Shown here piece after piece: positions 16,841 through 26,705 of a stretch of DNA of 64,000 bases. The DNA comes from Zoogloeaceae bacterium. Lineage in GTDB: Bacteria; Pseudomonadota; Gammaproteobacteria; Burkholderiales; Rhodocyclaceae. The position numbers and the translations under genes are program-made. Under the pieces are notes generated by a model. It was not told the DNA's origin. It did no database searches and saw only the letters and a program-made list of their open reading frames with translations. Each line of letters begins with the position of its first letter. Positions within the stretch are counted from its first letter, which is position 1. The DNA lies in the NCBI GenBank assembly GCA_024235595.1, contig JACKMC010000007.1, positions 1 through 64,000 of the forward strand, written 5' to 3'.

Positions 16841-18762
16841 CGAATGACTGCCTTCAGTTCACCGGTCACGTCTTCATGCGACCGTCCATCAATATACATG
16901 CACGCCCAGATCTCGAAGTTCATGAGGGCCAGCAAGACGTCGGTGTAGTCCTCGCGATTGGCCCGGTGGGCCGAGATCAGGCCCGCCACCGTTGCCGCAT
17001 CGAAGAGGCCGCGCGCGCTGATTGCCTCGGGGCGCAATACATGGTCGAGAACCGTTGCCAGCTGCCCCTTCAGCCAGGCGCCGATGGGCGTACCGAAACC
17101 ACGCTTCTTGCGGTGCAGGATATCCTGCGGGAGCACGTCCTCGAGCGCTTTCTTCATGACGTGCTTCAGCTCTCCGCCCTTGACCTTGATGCGCTCGGGC
17201 ATGGCCGCCGCAAGTTCCACGAGCTGGTGGTCGAGCAGCGGGACGCGACATTCGAGCGACACCGCCATGCTCATCTTGTCGGTCAGCATGAGCAGGTCGT
17301 CGGGCAACTGGGTGAGCGCATCGACTGCCATCATCCGGTTCAGGCTGTCCGAGCCGGAGGCAAGCTCGAAGGCGCTCTTGACCGCATCGAAGGGATTCGA
17401 AGGGGTAGCCTTCAACAGGCTTCCCGCCTGATCTTCGGGCATGATCTGCAGGTATGCACGATAACGCTCCTCGAAACTGAGCGCCGAACTCGCGAGAAAA
17501 CCCTTGGCGAGCCGCATCATGTTGAGTGCGGACGAGTGCCGATCGCTCGGCAGCATCCTGCCCACGGCCCGCGCCCCGGACTTCACCAGCCCGGGCAGGC
17601 GGTCGAATCGCTCGACGTAGTGGTTGCCCATATAGCGGCGGTAGCCGCCGAAAAGCTCATCCCCCCCTACGCCGGAGAGGATCACCGTCACGTCGCGACG
17701 CGCGAACTCCGAGACGAGGTAGGTCGTAAGGAAGGCGCTGTCGGCGATGGGTTCGTCCATGTGCCAGAGCAGGCGCGGCAGCAGGCCGATGACATCCGGC
17801 CTGACCACGATCTCGTGGTGCTCGGTGCCGAACAGCTCGGCAACCCGTCTCGCGTAAGGAAGCTCGTTGTAGAGCGATTCGGCGCTGCCGCCTTCGAAGC
17901 CGATGGAATAGGTCTTGATCGGAAGATCGGTTTCGCGCGCCATGAAGGCGACCACCGCGCTCGAATCGATACCGCCCGAGAGAAAGGCCCCGATCGGCAC
18001 GTCGCTGACCATCTGGCTGCGGACCGAGCGCTCGATGTCGGCCCGCACCCGCTCGCTCCAGTCGGCTTCGGACATGGTGGTGTCGATCGCCGAAGGAATC
18101 TGCCAGTAGCCGCTTTCCGAGACCTCGCCATGCTCGATCGCGAGCAGCGTTGCGACCGGCAACTTGCGGATGCCGTCGAACAGCGAGAACGGGGCCGGAA
18201 CGTAACCGAGCTGGAGGTAGGCATGAAGCGCGGTGCCATCGACCCGCCGGGAAACACCCGGCACTTCGAGGATCGCCTTCGCCTCGGTCGAGAAGATCAG
18301 CCTGGTGCGGTCCCGGTAGATGTAGATGGGTTTGATGCCCAGGCGGTCCCGGCCGATGAGAAGTCTTCGTTCTTTCGCATCCCACAGCGCGAAACCGAAC
18401 ATCCCGTTCAGGCGGTGAACGAACTCGTCGCCCCACTGCTCGTAGGCATGAAGCAGCACTTCACTGTCGGATCGGGTACGAAAACGGTGGCCGAGGCCCT
18501 CGAGTTCGGCCCTGAGCTCGCGGAAGTTGTAGATCTCGCCATTGCACACCAGCCATAGCGTCTCGTCCTCGTTCGCGATCGGCTGGTGCCCGCCCTCCAG
18601 ATCGATGATCGAGAGGCGCGTCATTCCGATCGCGCAAGGCCCGTCCACATGAGCGCCCAGGTCGTCGGGCCCGCGGTGACGGGTGACACCGCCCATTGCA
18701 TCGAGCAGCGCGCCATCGACGGCTCGCCCATCGAGGGACACGATGCCGTAGATTCCGCACAT
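16837..18762 (-). CDS. Asparagine-synthetase-like amidotransferase
   Basis: About 641 residues. MCGIYGIV places the glutaminase nucleophile Cys at position 2, RHRGPDD and NGEIYNFRELR complete the Ntn glutaminase domain, and FLSGGIDSSAVVAF near residue 260 is the pyrophosphate loop of the synthetase domain. The start is fixed by Cys2; the longer frame is not real. It lies one base from the stop of the preceding glycosyltransferase. AsnB-like proteins in polysaccharide loci are thought to amidate sugar carboxylates instead of making asparagine. It is the second such gene in the cluster. Confidence 0.88.
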   Translation of the reverse strand: MCGIYGIVSLDGRAVDGALLDAMGGVTRHRGPDDLGAHVDGPCAIGMTRLSIIDLEGGHQPIANEDETLWLVCNGEIYNFRELRAELEGLGHRFRTRSDSEVLLHAYEQWGDEFVHRLNGMFGFALWDAKERRLLIGRDRLGIKPIYIYRDRTRLIFSTEAKAILEVPGVSRRVDGTALHAYLQLGYVPAPFSLFDGIRKLPVATLLAIEHGEVSESGYWQIPSAIDTTMSEADWSERVRADIERSVRSQMVSDVPIGAFLSGGIDSSAVVAFMARETDLPIKTYSIGFEGGSAESLYNELPYARRVAELFGTEHHEIVVRPDVIGLLPRLLWHMDEPIADSAFLTTYLVSEFARRDVTVILSGVGGDELFGGYRRYMGNHYVERFDRLPGLVKSGARAVGRMLPSDRHSSALNMMRLAKGFLASSALSFEERYRAYLQIMPEDQAGSLLKATPSNPFDAVKSAFELASGSDSLNRMMAVDALTQLPDDLLMLTDKMSMAVSLECRVPLLDHQLVELAAAMPERIKVKGGELKHVMKKALEDVLPQDILHRKKRGFGTPIGAWLKGQLATVLDHVLRPEAISARGLFDAATVAGLISAHRANREDYTDVLLALMNFEIWACMYIDGRSHEDVTGELKAVIR

Positions 18763-18763
18763 C

Positions 18764-20011
18764 TCAGACGGCTCCGGCGAGGCCCAGGAGGCGCTGTCGT
18801 TCATTGGGCAGCAAGCGCGCGTAGACCTCGCGATAGCCACCGGCACTGTTGCTCCAGTTGCGTTCCGACTCCACGAACGCGCGCCCGGCACGCTTGATTC
18901 GCTCCCACTCGTCACGGCGCGTGAGCATTTCGGTGACGCTGCGCCCAAGCGCCTCGACATTGCCGGCCTCGAACAAAAGGCCTGTTTCGCCATGGCGAAT
19001 GAGTTCGCGGTGGCCGCCCACGTCCGAGGCAACCAGCAAACGTCCCTGCGCCATGGCCTCGAGCGGCTTGAGCGGTGTTACCAGGTCGGTCAGACGCATC
19101 GACTTGCGCGGGTAGACCAGCACATCGATGAGGTTGTAATAGCGGTGGACCTCCGAATGCGGCACCCGGCCTGTGAATATCACCCGGTCGCCAAGCCCGA
19201 GCGACGCCACCTGCGCCTTCAGCGCGGACTCCTGAGGGCCTCCGCCCACGAACAGCGCCCGAAGCTCGGGGAAGGTCTCGAGCAGGCGCGGCATCGCCGC
19301 CACCACCATGTCCAGACCCTCGTAGCCGTAGAACGACCCCGCGAACCCCAGCACCGTCGCACCGCGCAGGCCGAGGCTGTTCCTCAGCGCCTCGTCCGGC
19401 GGCACGTCGTACTCGAAGGCATTCACGTCGACCGCGTTCGGGATCACCGTCACCTTGGCGGGCGAAATGCCGCGGCCGACGATATCGCTGCGCAGGCCTT
19501 CGCAGATCGTGGTCACCTGGTCGGCACGCCTGAGCGCCTGTGTCTCCAGCCAGCGCGACAGCCGGTACCGCAGGCTTCCTTCTGTCGTGGTGCCGTGATC
19601 GACGGCGGCATCTTCCCACGAGGCACGCATTTCGTAGACCACCGGGATACCCAGCCGGCGGCCGACCCGGGTCGCCGGGAGCCCGTTGAGCACCGGCGAA
19701 TGGGCATGGATGACATGCGGCGAGAGGCACACCGCAAGCTCCTCCAGGCGCAGCTCGATGTCTCTCATGAGCTGCAGCTCGCGTGCCACCGGCAGCCGCG
19801 CGAGCATGCCCTGCGATGACCGGGTGCGATAGAACTCCCAGCCGTCGACCGCCTCCAGTTCTGCAGCCACGGCGCCCTGCTTGGGCGACGTCAGCTGATA
19901 GGTGTGCCAACCGAACTTGCGCTGCTCCTTGAGGATGGAGAGGGTCCGGAAGACATACCCGCTGTGCAGGGGCAAGGAGTGATCAAGTAGGTGCAATATC
20001 CGCAAGGTCAT
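18764..20011 (-). CDS. Exosortase A-associated glycosyltransferase (TIGR04063-type)
   Basis: A 415-residue GT-B protein. ILHLLDHSLPLHSGYVFRT is the distinctive opening of this family. YEMRASWEDAAVDHGTT lies mid-protein, IPNAVDVNAFEY is the linker, and TPLKPLEAMAQGRLLVASDVGG the donor-binding region. It adds a sugar to the growing repeat unit. The gene sits between the two amidotransferase genes, 12 bases from the upstream one, the usual order in XrtA loci. Confidence 0.9.
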   Translation of the reverse strand: MTLRILHLLDHSLPLHSGYVFRTLSILKEQRKFGWHTYQLTSPKQGAVAAELEAVDGWEFYRTRSSQGMLARLPVARELQLMRDIELRLEELAVCLSPHVIHAHSPVLNGLPATRVGRRLGIPVVYEMRASWEDAAVDHGTTTEGSLRYRLSRWLETQALRRADQVTTICEGLRSDIVGRGISPAKVTVIPNAVDVNAFEYDVPPDEALRNSLGLRGATVLGFAGSFYGYEGLDMVVAAMPRLLETFPELRALFVGGGPQESALKAQVASLGLGDRVIFTGRVPHSEVHRYYNLIDVLVYPRKSMRLTDLVTPLKPLEAMAQGRLLVASDVGGHRELIRHGETGLLFEAGNVEALGRSVTEMLTRRDEWERIKRAGRAFVESERNWSNSAGGYREVYARLLPNERQRLLGLAGAV

Positions 20012-20023
20012 TGGACGAAAGAC

Positions 20024-21949
20024 TCAGGCCGCTCGGTCGGATGGGGAAATCGAGGCATCCCCTGCATACTGCCGCAAGAATGCATTGAACATCAGCAGCG
20101 CCCACAGGGGTGACGAGTAATCGCGCACGCCCGACTGATGATTGTCGATCAATTCTTCGAGATAGGGCTGATTGAACCAGCCGGTCGCCATCAGCGGCCC
20201 TCCCAGCAGCGATTCGCGCAGGCGCGAGCGCAGCGGGCCGCGGAACCACCGTGCCAGGGGCACGGCGAAGCCCATCTTGCGCCGGTACAGCACATCGTGC
20301 GGCAACAGGGGTTCCAGGGCGTGCTTGAGCAGGTATTTCCCCTCCCCGCCACGGACCTTCGCCTGGGGTGAAAGCCTGGCCACCCACTCGATGAGCTCGT
20401 GGTCCATCAGCGGCTCGCGAACCTCCAGCGAGTGCGCCATGCTCGCACGGTCGACCTTGGTGTTGATGTCGCCGACCAGGTAGGTCTTGTAGTCGAGATA
20501 CTGCACCATCGACAAGGGATCGTCGGTCTGCGCGCGCGCCGCGTGCCTGTGGAAGGTGTCGTCCGCCCGATATCCGCCCAAGGCGCTGCGCATGCTCCCG
20601 GAAAAGAGCTTCTGGCGCGCCGCGAGCGGGAGAATGGAGACATTGTGCATGTACGCGTCGACCGAATCGCGCGCCATGGCCTGGAAGGTGGCCTTGGCGC
20701 GAAATACCCGCGGCGCCCAGTCCGCCTTGGGGTAGAGCCACCCCAGGCCCCCGAAGACGCTTCGCCGCAGCGATTGCGGCAGCAGGCCCCGCAGGCGCTC
20801 TTCGGCCAGGTGTGTCCGATAGCGCGTATAGCCGCCGAAGGTTTCATCACCGCCGTCGCCTGAAAGCGCCACGGTGACATGCTTTCGCGCGAGCTCGCAG
20901 ACCCTGTAGGTCGGAATCGCGGAGCTGTCCGCGAAGGGCTCGTCATAGAGCCAGGCCAGCGTGTCGACGAGCTCGAAATCGTCGGTGTGGACCAGCTCCT
21001 GGTGGTGGGCGGTCCGGTATCGCTCGGCGACCAGGCGCGCATAGGCGGACTCGTCATAGGCCGGGTCGTCGAAGGAGATCGAACAGGTATTCACCGGCCC
21101 CTTCGACAGCCCCGCCATCAAGGCCACGACCGCGCTCGAATCCACGCCACCGGAAAGAAAGGCGCCCAGCGGCACCTCCGAGATCATGCGCAGGCGGATG
21201 GATTCGCGAAGGCGTGCGATGAGTTCCTCCTCGGCGGCAACGGCGTCGATGGCAGGGTCCGGCGCGAATCGAACGTCCCAGAATTCCCGCGGTTCCGGCA
21301 GCGGCTGCCCTCGCCGGACGACAAGCGTCGATGCCGGCGGCAGCTTTCTCGCCGCAGTGAATATGCAGCGGGGTTCCGGAACGTAGCCGAGGGCAAAATA
21401 GTCCTCGACCGCCAGCGGATCGAGATCGGACGGCATCCCGCCGTGGGCGACGAGGGCCTTGAGTTCGGATGCGAACAGCAACTGCCCATCGGGTAGCTGG
21501 GCATAGTAGAGCGGCTTCACGCCGAGCCGGTCGCGGGCCAGGAAGAGCGTTTCGGAATTGCGGTCCCACAGCGCAAAGGCGAACATCCCGCGGAACCGCT
21601 CGACGCATGACTCGCCCCACGCCTCCCAGGCATGCACGATGACCTCGGTATCGCTGCGCGTCGTGAACCGGTGGCCGAGCGCCTGCAGCTCGGGAATGAG
21701 ATCCTGGTAGTTGTAGATCTCCCCGTTGAAGACCACCACGACCGAGCGGTCTTCGTTGAACAGGGGCTGCTGCCCCGATGCCAGGTCGATGATGGACAGG
21801 CGCCGATGGCCGAAGGCGAGCCCGGGTTCGATATGCGTCCCCCCCTCGTCGGGGCCCCGGTGGTGCTGCGCTTCATTCATCCGCTGCAGGAGTTCCTGCT
21901 GCACGGTGCGACGCTGGCGCATATCGAAGACACCTACGAACCCACACAT
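20024..21949 (-). CDS. Exosortase A-associated amidotransferase 1 (AsnB-like, TIGR03108-type)
   Basis: A 641-residue protein. MCGFVGVFD gives the nucleophilic Cys2, HHRGPDEGG and NGEIYNYQDL belong to the glutaminase domain, FLSGGVDSSAVVAL is the ATP pyrophosphatase loop, and LSGDGGDETFGGY the second synthetase motif. Full length and intact, it should use glutamine to amidate a carboxylate. As I recall, mutants of such genes in Zoogloea lose flocculation. One base separates it from the next glycosyltransferase gene upstream. Confidence 0.9.
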   Translation of the reverse strand: MCGFVGVFDMRQRRTVQQELLQRMNEAQHHRGPDEGGTHIEPGLAFGHRRLSIIDLASGQQPLFNEDRSVVVVFNGEIYNYQDLIPELQALGHRFTTRSDTEVIVHAWEAWGESCVERFRGMFAFALWDRNSETLFLARDRLGVKPLYYAQLPDGQLLFASELKALVAHGGMPSDLDPLAVEDYFALGYVPEPRCIFTAARKLPPASTLVVRRGQPLPEPREFWDVRFAPDPAIDAVAAEEELIARLRESIRLRMISEVPLGAFLSGGVDSSAVVALMAGLSKGPVNTCSISFDDPAYDESAYARLVAERYRTAHHQELVHTDDFELVDTLAWLYDEPFADSSAIPTYRVCELARKHVTVALSGDGGDETFGGYTRYRTHLAEERLRGLLPQSLRRSVFGGLGWLYPKADWAPRVFRAKATFQAMARDSVDAYMHNVSILPLAARQKLFSGSMRSALGGYRADDTFHRHAARAQTDDPLSMVQYLDYKTYLVGDINTKVDRASMAHSLEVREPLMDHELIEWVARLSPQAKVRGGEGKYLLKHALEPLLPHDVLYRRKMGFAVPLARWFRGPLRSRLRESLLGGPLMATGWFNQPYLEELIDNHQSGVRDYSSPLWALLMFNAFLRQYAGDASISPSDRAA

Positions 21950-21950
21950 T

Positions 21951-23126
21951 TCAGGCGGCCTCCCGTTGGTTCGTCAAGCTGTCCGCAGTCCTCGCGAGCA
22001 TGCGCCGGTAGAGCTGGTCGTAGGCCGCCATCATCCTTGCCAGGCTGAAGCGCGCCTCGACCTTCTCGCGGGCGGCGCTGCCATGGCTCTCGACAAGGCG
22101 GGGCGAATCGACGTATTCGGCCAGTCGCAGCGCCATCGCCTGCGGATCCTCGGGCGCCACCAGGGCACCGTTGACACCATCGTCGATCAATTCAGCGTTA
22201 CCCCCCACCGAAGTCGCGACCACCGGCAAGCCGCTCGCCATCGCCTCGAGGATGGTGTTCGAGATCCCCTCGCCACGGGAAGGCAGGACGAAGAGGCTCA
22301 TGCCGCGCATGAGCGCTGCGATATCGCTTCGCTCGCCGGGCAACCAGGCGAGCTCGTTCAGCCCGGCCTCGTGCAGAAGGCGCTGCGCCTCGCTGCGCAA
22401 CGGACCATCGCCGACGAGCACGAGCCGCATGCGGCTCAAGGCCCGGGGGCGCAGCTTGGCAAGCTGGACGAAGGCTCGCACCAGGGTCAGTTGGTCCTTG
22501 ACCGCCTGCATGCGACCGACGGTGCCGATGACGAAATGCGAATCGGAGTCGAACGGACTGTCGCTCGCCCGCGCCCCGACGGGCGCAAACCGCTCGGTAT
22601 CGACGCCGTTGTAGATCTGCGAAATCCGCGTCGCCGGAACGCCCACGCCCGTCTGCAGGAAACCGGCCAGGGATGCGGACACCGCGACGTAGTGATCGAC
22701 CCACGGCCGGTAAATGCGCCTCAGCATCCGCGACTTCATGCTCACCCGGCGATGATCGAGGTCGAGGAATCCGTGCTCGCCGTGAATGCGCACAGGCACC
22801 CCTGCCGCCCAGGCCGGCACGCTCGTTTCCAGCGCAGCCAGGTTCCGGCTATGCAGTATCGCAGGCCGGAGCGTTCTGAGCAGCCGGTAGATCTCGGGAA
22901 ACACCCGCCAGGTCTGCCCTTCGGGTTTGTGGAGCGCATACAGGCCGACCTCGGGATTGCTCAGTCGCGCGGAGAACTCGGTGATATCGGTCAGCGATAT
23001 CAGCGCGTGACGATAACCGTCCCTGGGCAGATTGTTCAGCAGATTTACAACGCCGTTCTCGAGTCCGCCAACCGCAAAACGGTAGATCACATGTGCGATC
23101 AAGGGCCGTCTGTCGGTGCCTGTCAT
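21951..23126 (-). CDS. Exosortase A-associated sugar transferase (TIGR03088-type)
   Basis: About 391 residues, GT-B fold. LIAHVIYRFAVGGLENGVVN is the family opening, HGEHGFLDLD lies near residue 105, IYNGVDTERF is the linker and EGISNTILEAMASGLPVV the donor site. It builds the polysaccharide repeat on its lipid carrier. The ATG at 23126 overlaps the xrtA stop (ATGA); the long upstream extension of the frame is only an overlap with xrtA and is not used. Confidence 0.9.
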   Translation of the reverse strand: MTGTDRRPLIAHVIYRFAVGGLENGVVNLLNNLPRDGYRHALISLTDITEFSARLSNPEVGLYALHKPEGQTWRVFPEIYRLLRTLRPAILHSRNLAALETSVPAWAAGVPVRIHGEHGFLDLDHRRVSMKSRMLRRIYRPWVDHYVAVSASLAGFLQTGVGVPATRISQIYNGVDTERFAPVGARASDSPFDSDSHFVIGTVGRMQAVKDQLTLVRAFVQLAKLRPRALSRMRLVLVGDGPLRSEAQRLLHEAGLNELAWLPGERSDIAALMRGMSLFVLPSRGEGISNTILEAMASGLPVVATSVGGNAELIDDGVNGALVAPEDPQAMALRLAEYVDSPRLVESHGSAAREKVEARFSLARMMAAYDQLYRRMLARTADSLTNQREAA

Positions 23127-24787
23127 CGGCTGTCCACCGGCAAGGCAGCGGCGGACGCCTCCGCGAGCATCGACTCGATCGCCGTTCGATGACTGCGGGT
23201 GAATGCGTCCAGCGCGGCACTTGCCACATCCGTCTCGAGGTCCATGGCCGTGTAGGTAACCACGACCGCCGAGCGGTCGCCCCGCCCGAGGATCTTCGCG
23301 AGGACCTGGTAGAACTTGGCCATGCGCGGATCGCTCGTCCAATAGCCCTCGATCCAGAAGCTCTGGCGCGCCAACAGCGTCGCCGCCGGGCCCTTGACGA
23401 CGGACTGGATGGCAGACCGGCCATGGCCTTCGGCGCCGTCCGTCGAAACGCGGTCCTCGGAAAGAATTTTCCACGTCTTGTTGTCGGCGTTGACCAGTTC
23501 GTTGCCGAACATGATCATCTCGCTGCCCTGGTGCTGGCCGGCATACAGCAGCACATCGAGACCGACGGTGGTGTCGCCTTCCTTGAAGGTCTGGGTGAGC
23601 TCCTGGCGCGCTCCCTTGAAGTCGGTCCTGAACCCCGCAAGGCGCTCGGGAACGACGGTCCAGCCGATTGCCGGGCTGATCGGGGACGCATCGATTCGCA
23701 CCGCGGCGGCGCCGTCAAGGCTTCGCGCTACGCCGGGCCACACGATTATCGACGCGAGGCCGACGGCCAGGGCCAGCAGGCAGGCGCCTGGCGCAACGCC
23801 GCCAGCGATGCCCGGTCTGCTCGAGGCGACGGGATCTTCGTCCTCCCAGCGTCGCCCGAGCCAGAATGCCGAAAGAATGATGATGCCGAACAGTACCCAG
23901 CCGAGGAACAGGTGATCGATTCCGGTACCGAGCTTGTTGTCGGAGGCATGTGCGATCAGCACGATCAGCAATGCCCGCAGCCAGTTCGCAAGGATCGGCA
24001 GGATCAAGGCGACGACGGCGCAGATGATCCGCTTGAAGGGGCTCTGATATGCGGTATAGGCGTACAGGAAACCCATCATCGCCGAGGCGATGAGGTAGCG
24101 AACTCCGCCGCAGGCTTCGACGACCGACCATGCACCGCTTGGCACGATGAAATGCAGCCCCTCCTGGTAAACCGGTACGCCGAGGAATCTCAGCCCGCCC
24201 ACCGTGGCCAGGGCGGTCCAGTCCATGAGCACCGGGAGCGCAAAATCGCCGAACGGGACGGCGAAGAGAAGAAATCCGAGCGGAAAGAGAATCTGTGCGC
24301 TGATCCGGCTACCTGCGACAAGCCACACCAGCAAGGGAATCATGCCGACCATGGCGAACTGGGTCAGGCTCAGGACACCGCCAATGGTCCCCAGAATCCA
24401 GGCGACCCCGGCGGCGAGCAGGAAGGGCAGCGCGATCCACGCGGGTCGCATCTCGAGACCGTTCAGCAAATGTCGCCGCCGCCAGATCAGGTATGCGGAA
24501 ATCGGTGCGACGAGGAAGCCATGGGAGTAGGTGTCGGTCCGGATCCAGATGGAAACGATGGATTCGAAGGTTTGCAGGTAGATCGCAGGGATCAACACCA
24601 CGGCAACAACCAGCGCCGCGAGCAATAGGCGCCGATTCCGGATGGTCTGGCCCATGGCCGCACCACGGGACGCCACCGCAGCTTCATGGGCGAGCGGAGC
24701 GCCGCCGTGCGCAAGCTCTTCGCGCGACGACAGGTGCACCCGCGCCGGCGAGGGTCGAAGCTCTGCGTTGGAGAGGCTTTGATTCAT
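23123..24787 (-). CDS. xrtA: Exosortase A fused to an EpsI domain
   Basis: About 554 residues. Residues 50-320 are an eight-or-so-helix membrane domain carrying the exosortase triad: Cys226 (VVEACGGVRYL), Arg271 (NWLRALLIV) and His292 (GIDHLFLGW). After a linker, residues 345-545 form a periplasmic EpsI domain (PERLAGFRTDF, WKILSEDRV, FWIEGYWTSD). The enzyme cleaves PEP-CTERM signals at the inner membrane and probably attaches the proteins elsewhere. The two PEP-CTERM proteins at 1.4-3.1 kb are likely substrates. ATG at 24787 with AGGA 5 bases upstream fits the 11-base gap after the FemAB gene. Confidence 0.95.
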   Translation of the reverse strand: MNQSLSNAELRPSPARVHLSSREELAHGGAPLAHEAAVASRGAAMGQTIRNRRLLLAALVVAVVLIPAIYLQTFESIVSIWIRTDTYSHGFLVAPISAYLIWRRRHLLNGLEMRPAWIALPFLLAAGVAWILGTIGGVLSLTQFAMVGMIPLLVWLVAGSRISAQILFPLGFLLFAVPFGDFALPVLMDWTALATVGGLRFLGVPVYQEGLHFIVPSGAWSVVEACGGVRYLIASAMMGFLYAYTAYQSPFKRIICAVVALILPILANWLRALLIVLIAHASDNKLGTGIDHLFLGWVLFGIIILSAFWLGRRWEDEDPVASSRPGIAGGVAPGACLLALAVGLASIIVWPGVARSLDGAAAVRIDASPISPAIGWTVVPERLAGFRTDFKGARQELTQTFKEGDTTVGLDVLLYAGQHQGSEMIMFGNELVNADNKTWKILSEDRVSTDGAEGHGRSAIQSVVKGPAATLLARQSFWIEGYWTSDPRMAKFYQVLAKILGRGDRSAVVVTYTAMDLETDVASAALDAFTRSHRTAIESMLAEASAAALPVDSR

Positions 24788-24798
24788 CGGATTCCTGT

Positions 24799-25836
24799 CT
24801 AACCGAGATTTCTGACGATGTATGGTCCGATCGCATTCGCCACGCCGATCGGCAGACGCCGCCACAGGGCGATGAAGGCCCGGTACTTGGGGTTCATCGG
24901 ATTGTTCTGCGGCACACCGTCGCGCTTGTAGAGCCGGTACTCATAGGAGAGTGGCTGCGGCTCGAAACCCCAGTTCTTCTTGAAGCTGTACGGTCCGGTT
25001 CCGATCTTGCTGCGACCGTAGTCGAACACCTTGCATCCCCGCTCGCAGGCGCGGCGCATCAACTCCCAGTACTTGAAATCGTTGGCCGCGAAGTCGCGCG
25101 CCGCAAGGTCGTCGCCCGCGTAGTAGGGCAGGACCTCGTCGCGAAAGTAGAAGGACAGCACGCTCGACAGCGCCTTGCCATCTTCGCCGGTCACGGTGAG
25201 GACCTCGCAGCGCTCGCCGAACGTGTCCTTGAGGGCCGCAAAAAAGCGCTTGGGCAAGGCGGGGGTGCCGTGTCGCAGGACGTTGTCGGCATAGAGGGCG
25301 AAAAAACGCTCCACATCCGCGTCGATATGGCTCGTCAGATTGTTCTTGATGCCCTTGCGCACCATCGCACGCTGCTTGCGCGGAATCGCCAGCATGTTGG
25401 CTTCGACATCGGGGTCGATGCTCTTGCGGAAGGTCACGTAAAGATCCTGCCGCGGCCAGTCGGCATGGCGCGGCTCGACGTTGCGGTATTCGAGATGCTG
25501 CACGCCGAGCTGCATTGCAATCCGTTCGGCTTCGGCTTCGAGCTCACTGACGGCCTCGGCGTCGCCAATGGCTCCACCGTAGACACAGAACGGCAAGGAA
25601 GTGAGCGCATGGCCGAAGAGCCGCGACTTGACCTCGGCAAGCGGCAGCACACCCGCGATGTCGCCGGCGCGCTCGGCCAGGAGGAACCAGGTCTTGTGGC
25701 GGAAGACGTCTTCTATCAGTCCCCGCCATGCCGACAGATGGAAGAAGGTTCCCTGCGGATGTGCCTCGACGAACGCGTCCCAGCGCGACCGATCCTGCTC
25801 TGCCATGACGGCAACGCTTGTTTTTACCCGATCCAT
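24799..25836 (-). CDS. FemAB-like protein of the exosortase A system (TIGR03019-type)
   Basis: A 345-residue protein with two GNAT-like halves of the FemABX fold: WDAFVEAHPQGTFFHLSAWR at the N-terminus and VLSFYFRDEVLPYYAGD with NDFKYWELMRRACERG and FDYGRSKIGTGPYSFKKNWGF at the C-terminus. FemABX proteins move amino acids from aminoacyl-tRNA onto peptidoglycan precursors; in XrtA loci the acceptor is unknown and could be a sugar. It lies between the deacetylase and xrtA. Confidence 0.9.
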   Translation of the reverse strand: MDRVKTSVAVMAEQDRSRWDAFVEAHPQGTFFHLSAWRGLIEDVFRHKTWFLLAERAGDIAGVLPLAEVKSRLFGHALTSLPFCVYGGAIGDAEAVSELEAEAERIAMQLGVQHLEYRNVEPRHADWPRQDLYVTFRKSIDPDVEANMLAIPRKQRAMVRKGIKNNLTSHIDADVERFFALYADNVLRHGTPALPKRFFAALKDTFGERCEVLTVTGEDGKALSSVLSFYFRDEVLPYYAGDDLAARDFAANDFKYWELMRRACERGCKVFDYGRSKIGTGPYSFKKNWGFEPQPLSYEYRLYKRDGVPQNNPMNPKYRAFIALWRRLPIGVANAIGPYIVRNLG

Positions 25837-25859
25837 TCCCTGTCCAGCCGTATCTGAAT

Positions 25860-26705
25860 TCAGCGTGCTTCCTCGAATACCTGATCCACCCGCCCCCAGG
25901 CGAAATCGCCCAGAAGGCGGCGTAGCCGGCTTTCCGTCCTGTCGAGGTTAACGTAATGCCTGAAGCGGGTCTTGGCTGTGGTGCCGGTCACACGGGGTTG
26001 ACCGGGGTCGAGCTCCCAAGGATGAAAATAGAATATCGCAGGACGCTTGTCACACTCGTTGACACGCGCGATGCCCCAACGCGACACGCCGTAGGGCAAG
26101 AGGCGGAAATACCCTCCGCCGCCTGCGGGCCAGTTGCGCCCCATCCAGCGCACCGTGGTGACCGGGATCTCGAGCAGCCCGCTGGCGACAAGATAGGGAA
26201 AACGCGGCGAATCCGGCATGCCGTAGTGGTCGTGCCGAACCGGATAGATGCTGGAGCTGTATACATGCCCCGTTTCCAGCAGGCAGTCATGCGCCCAGAG
26301 ATTGCCCTTGCCGATGGAGAAGCTGGGCGCCCGATAGCCTCTCACCGGGACACCGGCGATATCCTCGAGCACGGCCTTGGCGAGTTTCACGTCGGAGAGG
26401 AAGATCTCCCGCGATTGCTCGCTCGCCCGCGCATGGCCATAGCCGTGGCTTGCGATTTCGTGCCCACCCGCAGCGATCTTGCGAATCAGCTCCGGATAGC
26501 GTTCGGCAATCCAGCCAAGCGTGAAAAAGGTGGCCTTGGTGCCATGCTCTTCGAGCAGATGAAGAATCAGCTCGACGTTGCGCTCGACGCGGCATGGCAC
26601 GACATCCCAGGTCCTGCGCGGAAAATGCGGCGCCAGGGACGAAACCTGAAAGTAATCCTCGACGTCGATGGTCAGCGCGTTGGCGATTTCGGGCCTGGTA
26701 GTCAT
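25860..26705 (-). CDS. Exosortase A-associated polysaccharide deacetylase (DUF3473, TIGR03006-type)
   Basis: A 281-residue protein. ALTIDVEDYFQV (metal Asp) starts the NodB domain, KATFFTLGWIAERYP follows, EIASHGYGHARA supplies the His pair near residue 86, and YRAPSFSI is motif 3. The C-terminal FYFHPWELDPGQPR is the DUF3473 signature of this subgroup. It probably de-N-acetylates amino sugars of the polysaccharide. ATG overlaps the stop of the ATPase gene by 4 bases. Confidence 0.92.
   Translation of the reverse strand: MTTRPEIANALTIDVEDYFQVSSLAPHFPRRTWDVVPCRVERNVELILHLLEEHGTKATFFTLGWIAERYPELIRKIAAGGHEIASHGYGHARASEQSREIFLSDVKLAKAVLEDIAGVPVRGYRAPSFSIGKGNLWAHDCLLETGHVYSSSIYPVRHDHYGMPDSPRFPYLVASGLLEIPVTTVRWMGRNWPAGGGGYFRLLPYGVSRWGIARVNECDKRPAIFYFHPWELDPGQPRVTGTTAKTRFRHYVNLDRTESRLRRLLGDFAWGRVDQVFEEAR

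Noticed and set aside
16876..18558. 560-residue + strand open frame opposite an amidotransferase gene
   Set aside because: Antisense shadow of an intact AsnB-like gene; composition is low-complexity and unlike a real protein.
18763..19032. N-terminal extension of the amidotransferase at 16837-18762
   Set aside because: The glutaminase needs Cys at position 2, so the start must be at 18762; the extension only overlaps the upstream glycosyltransferase gene.
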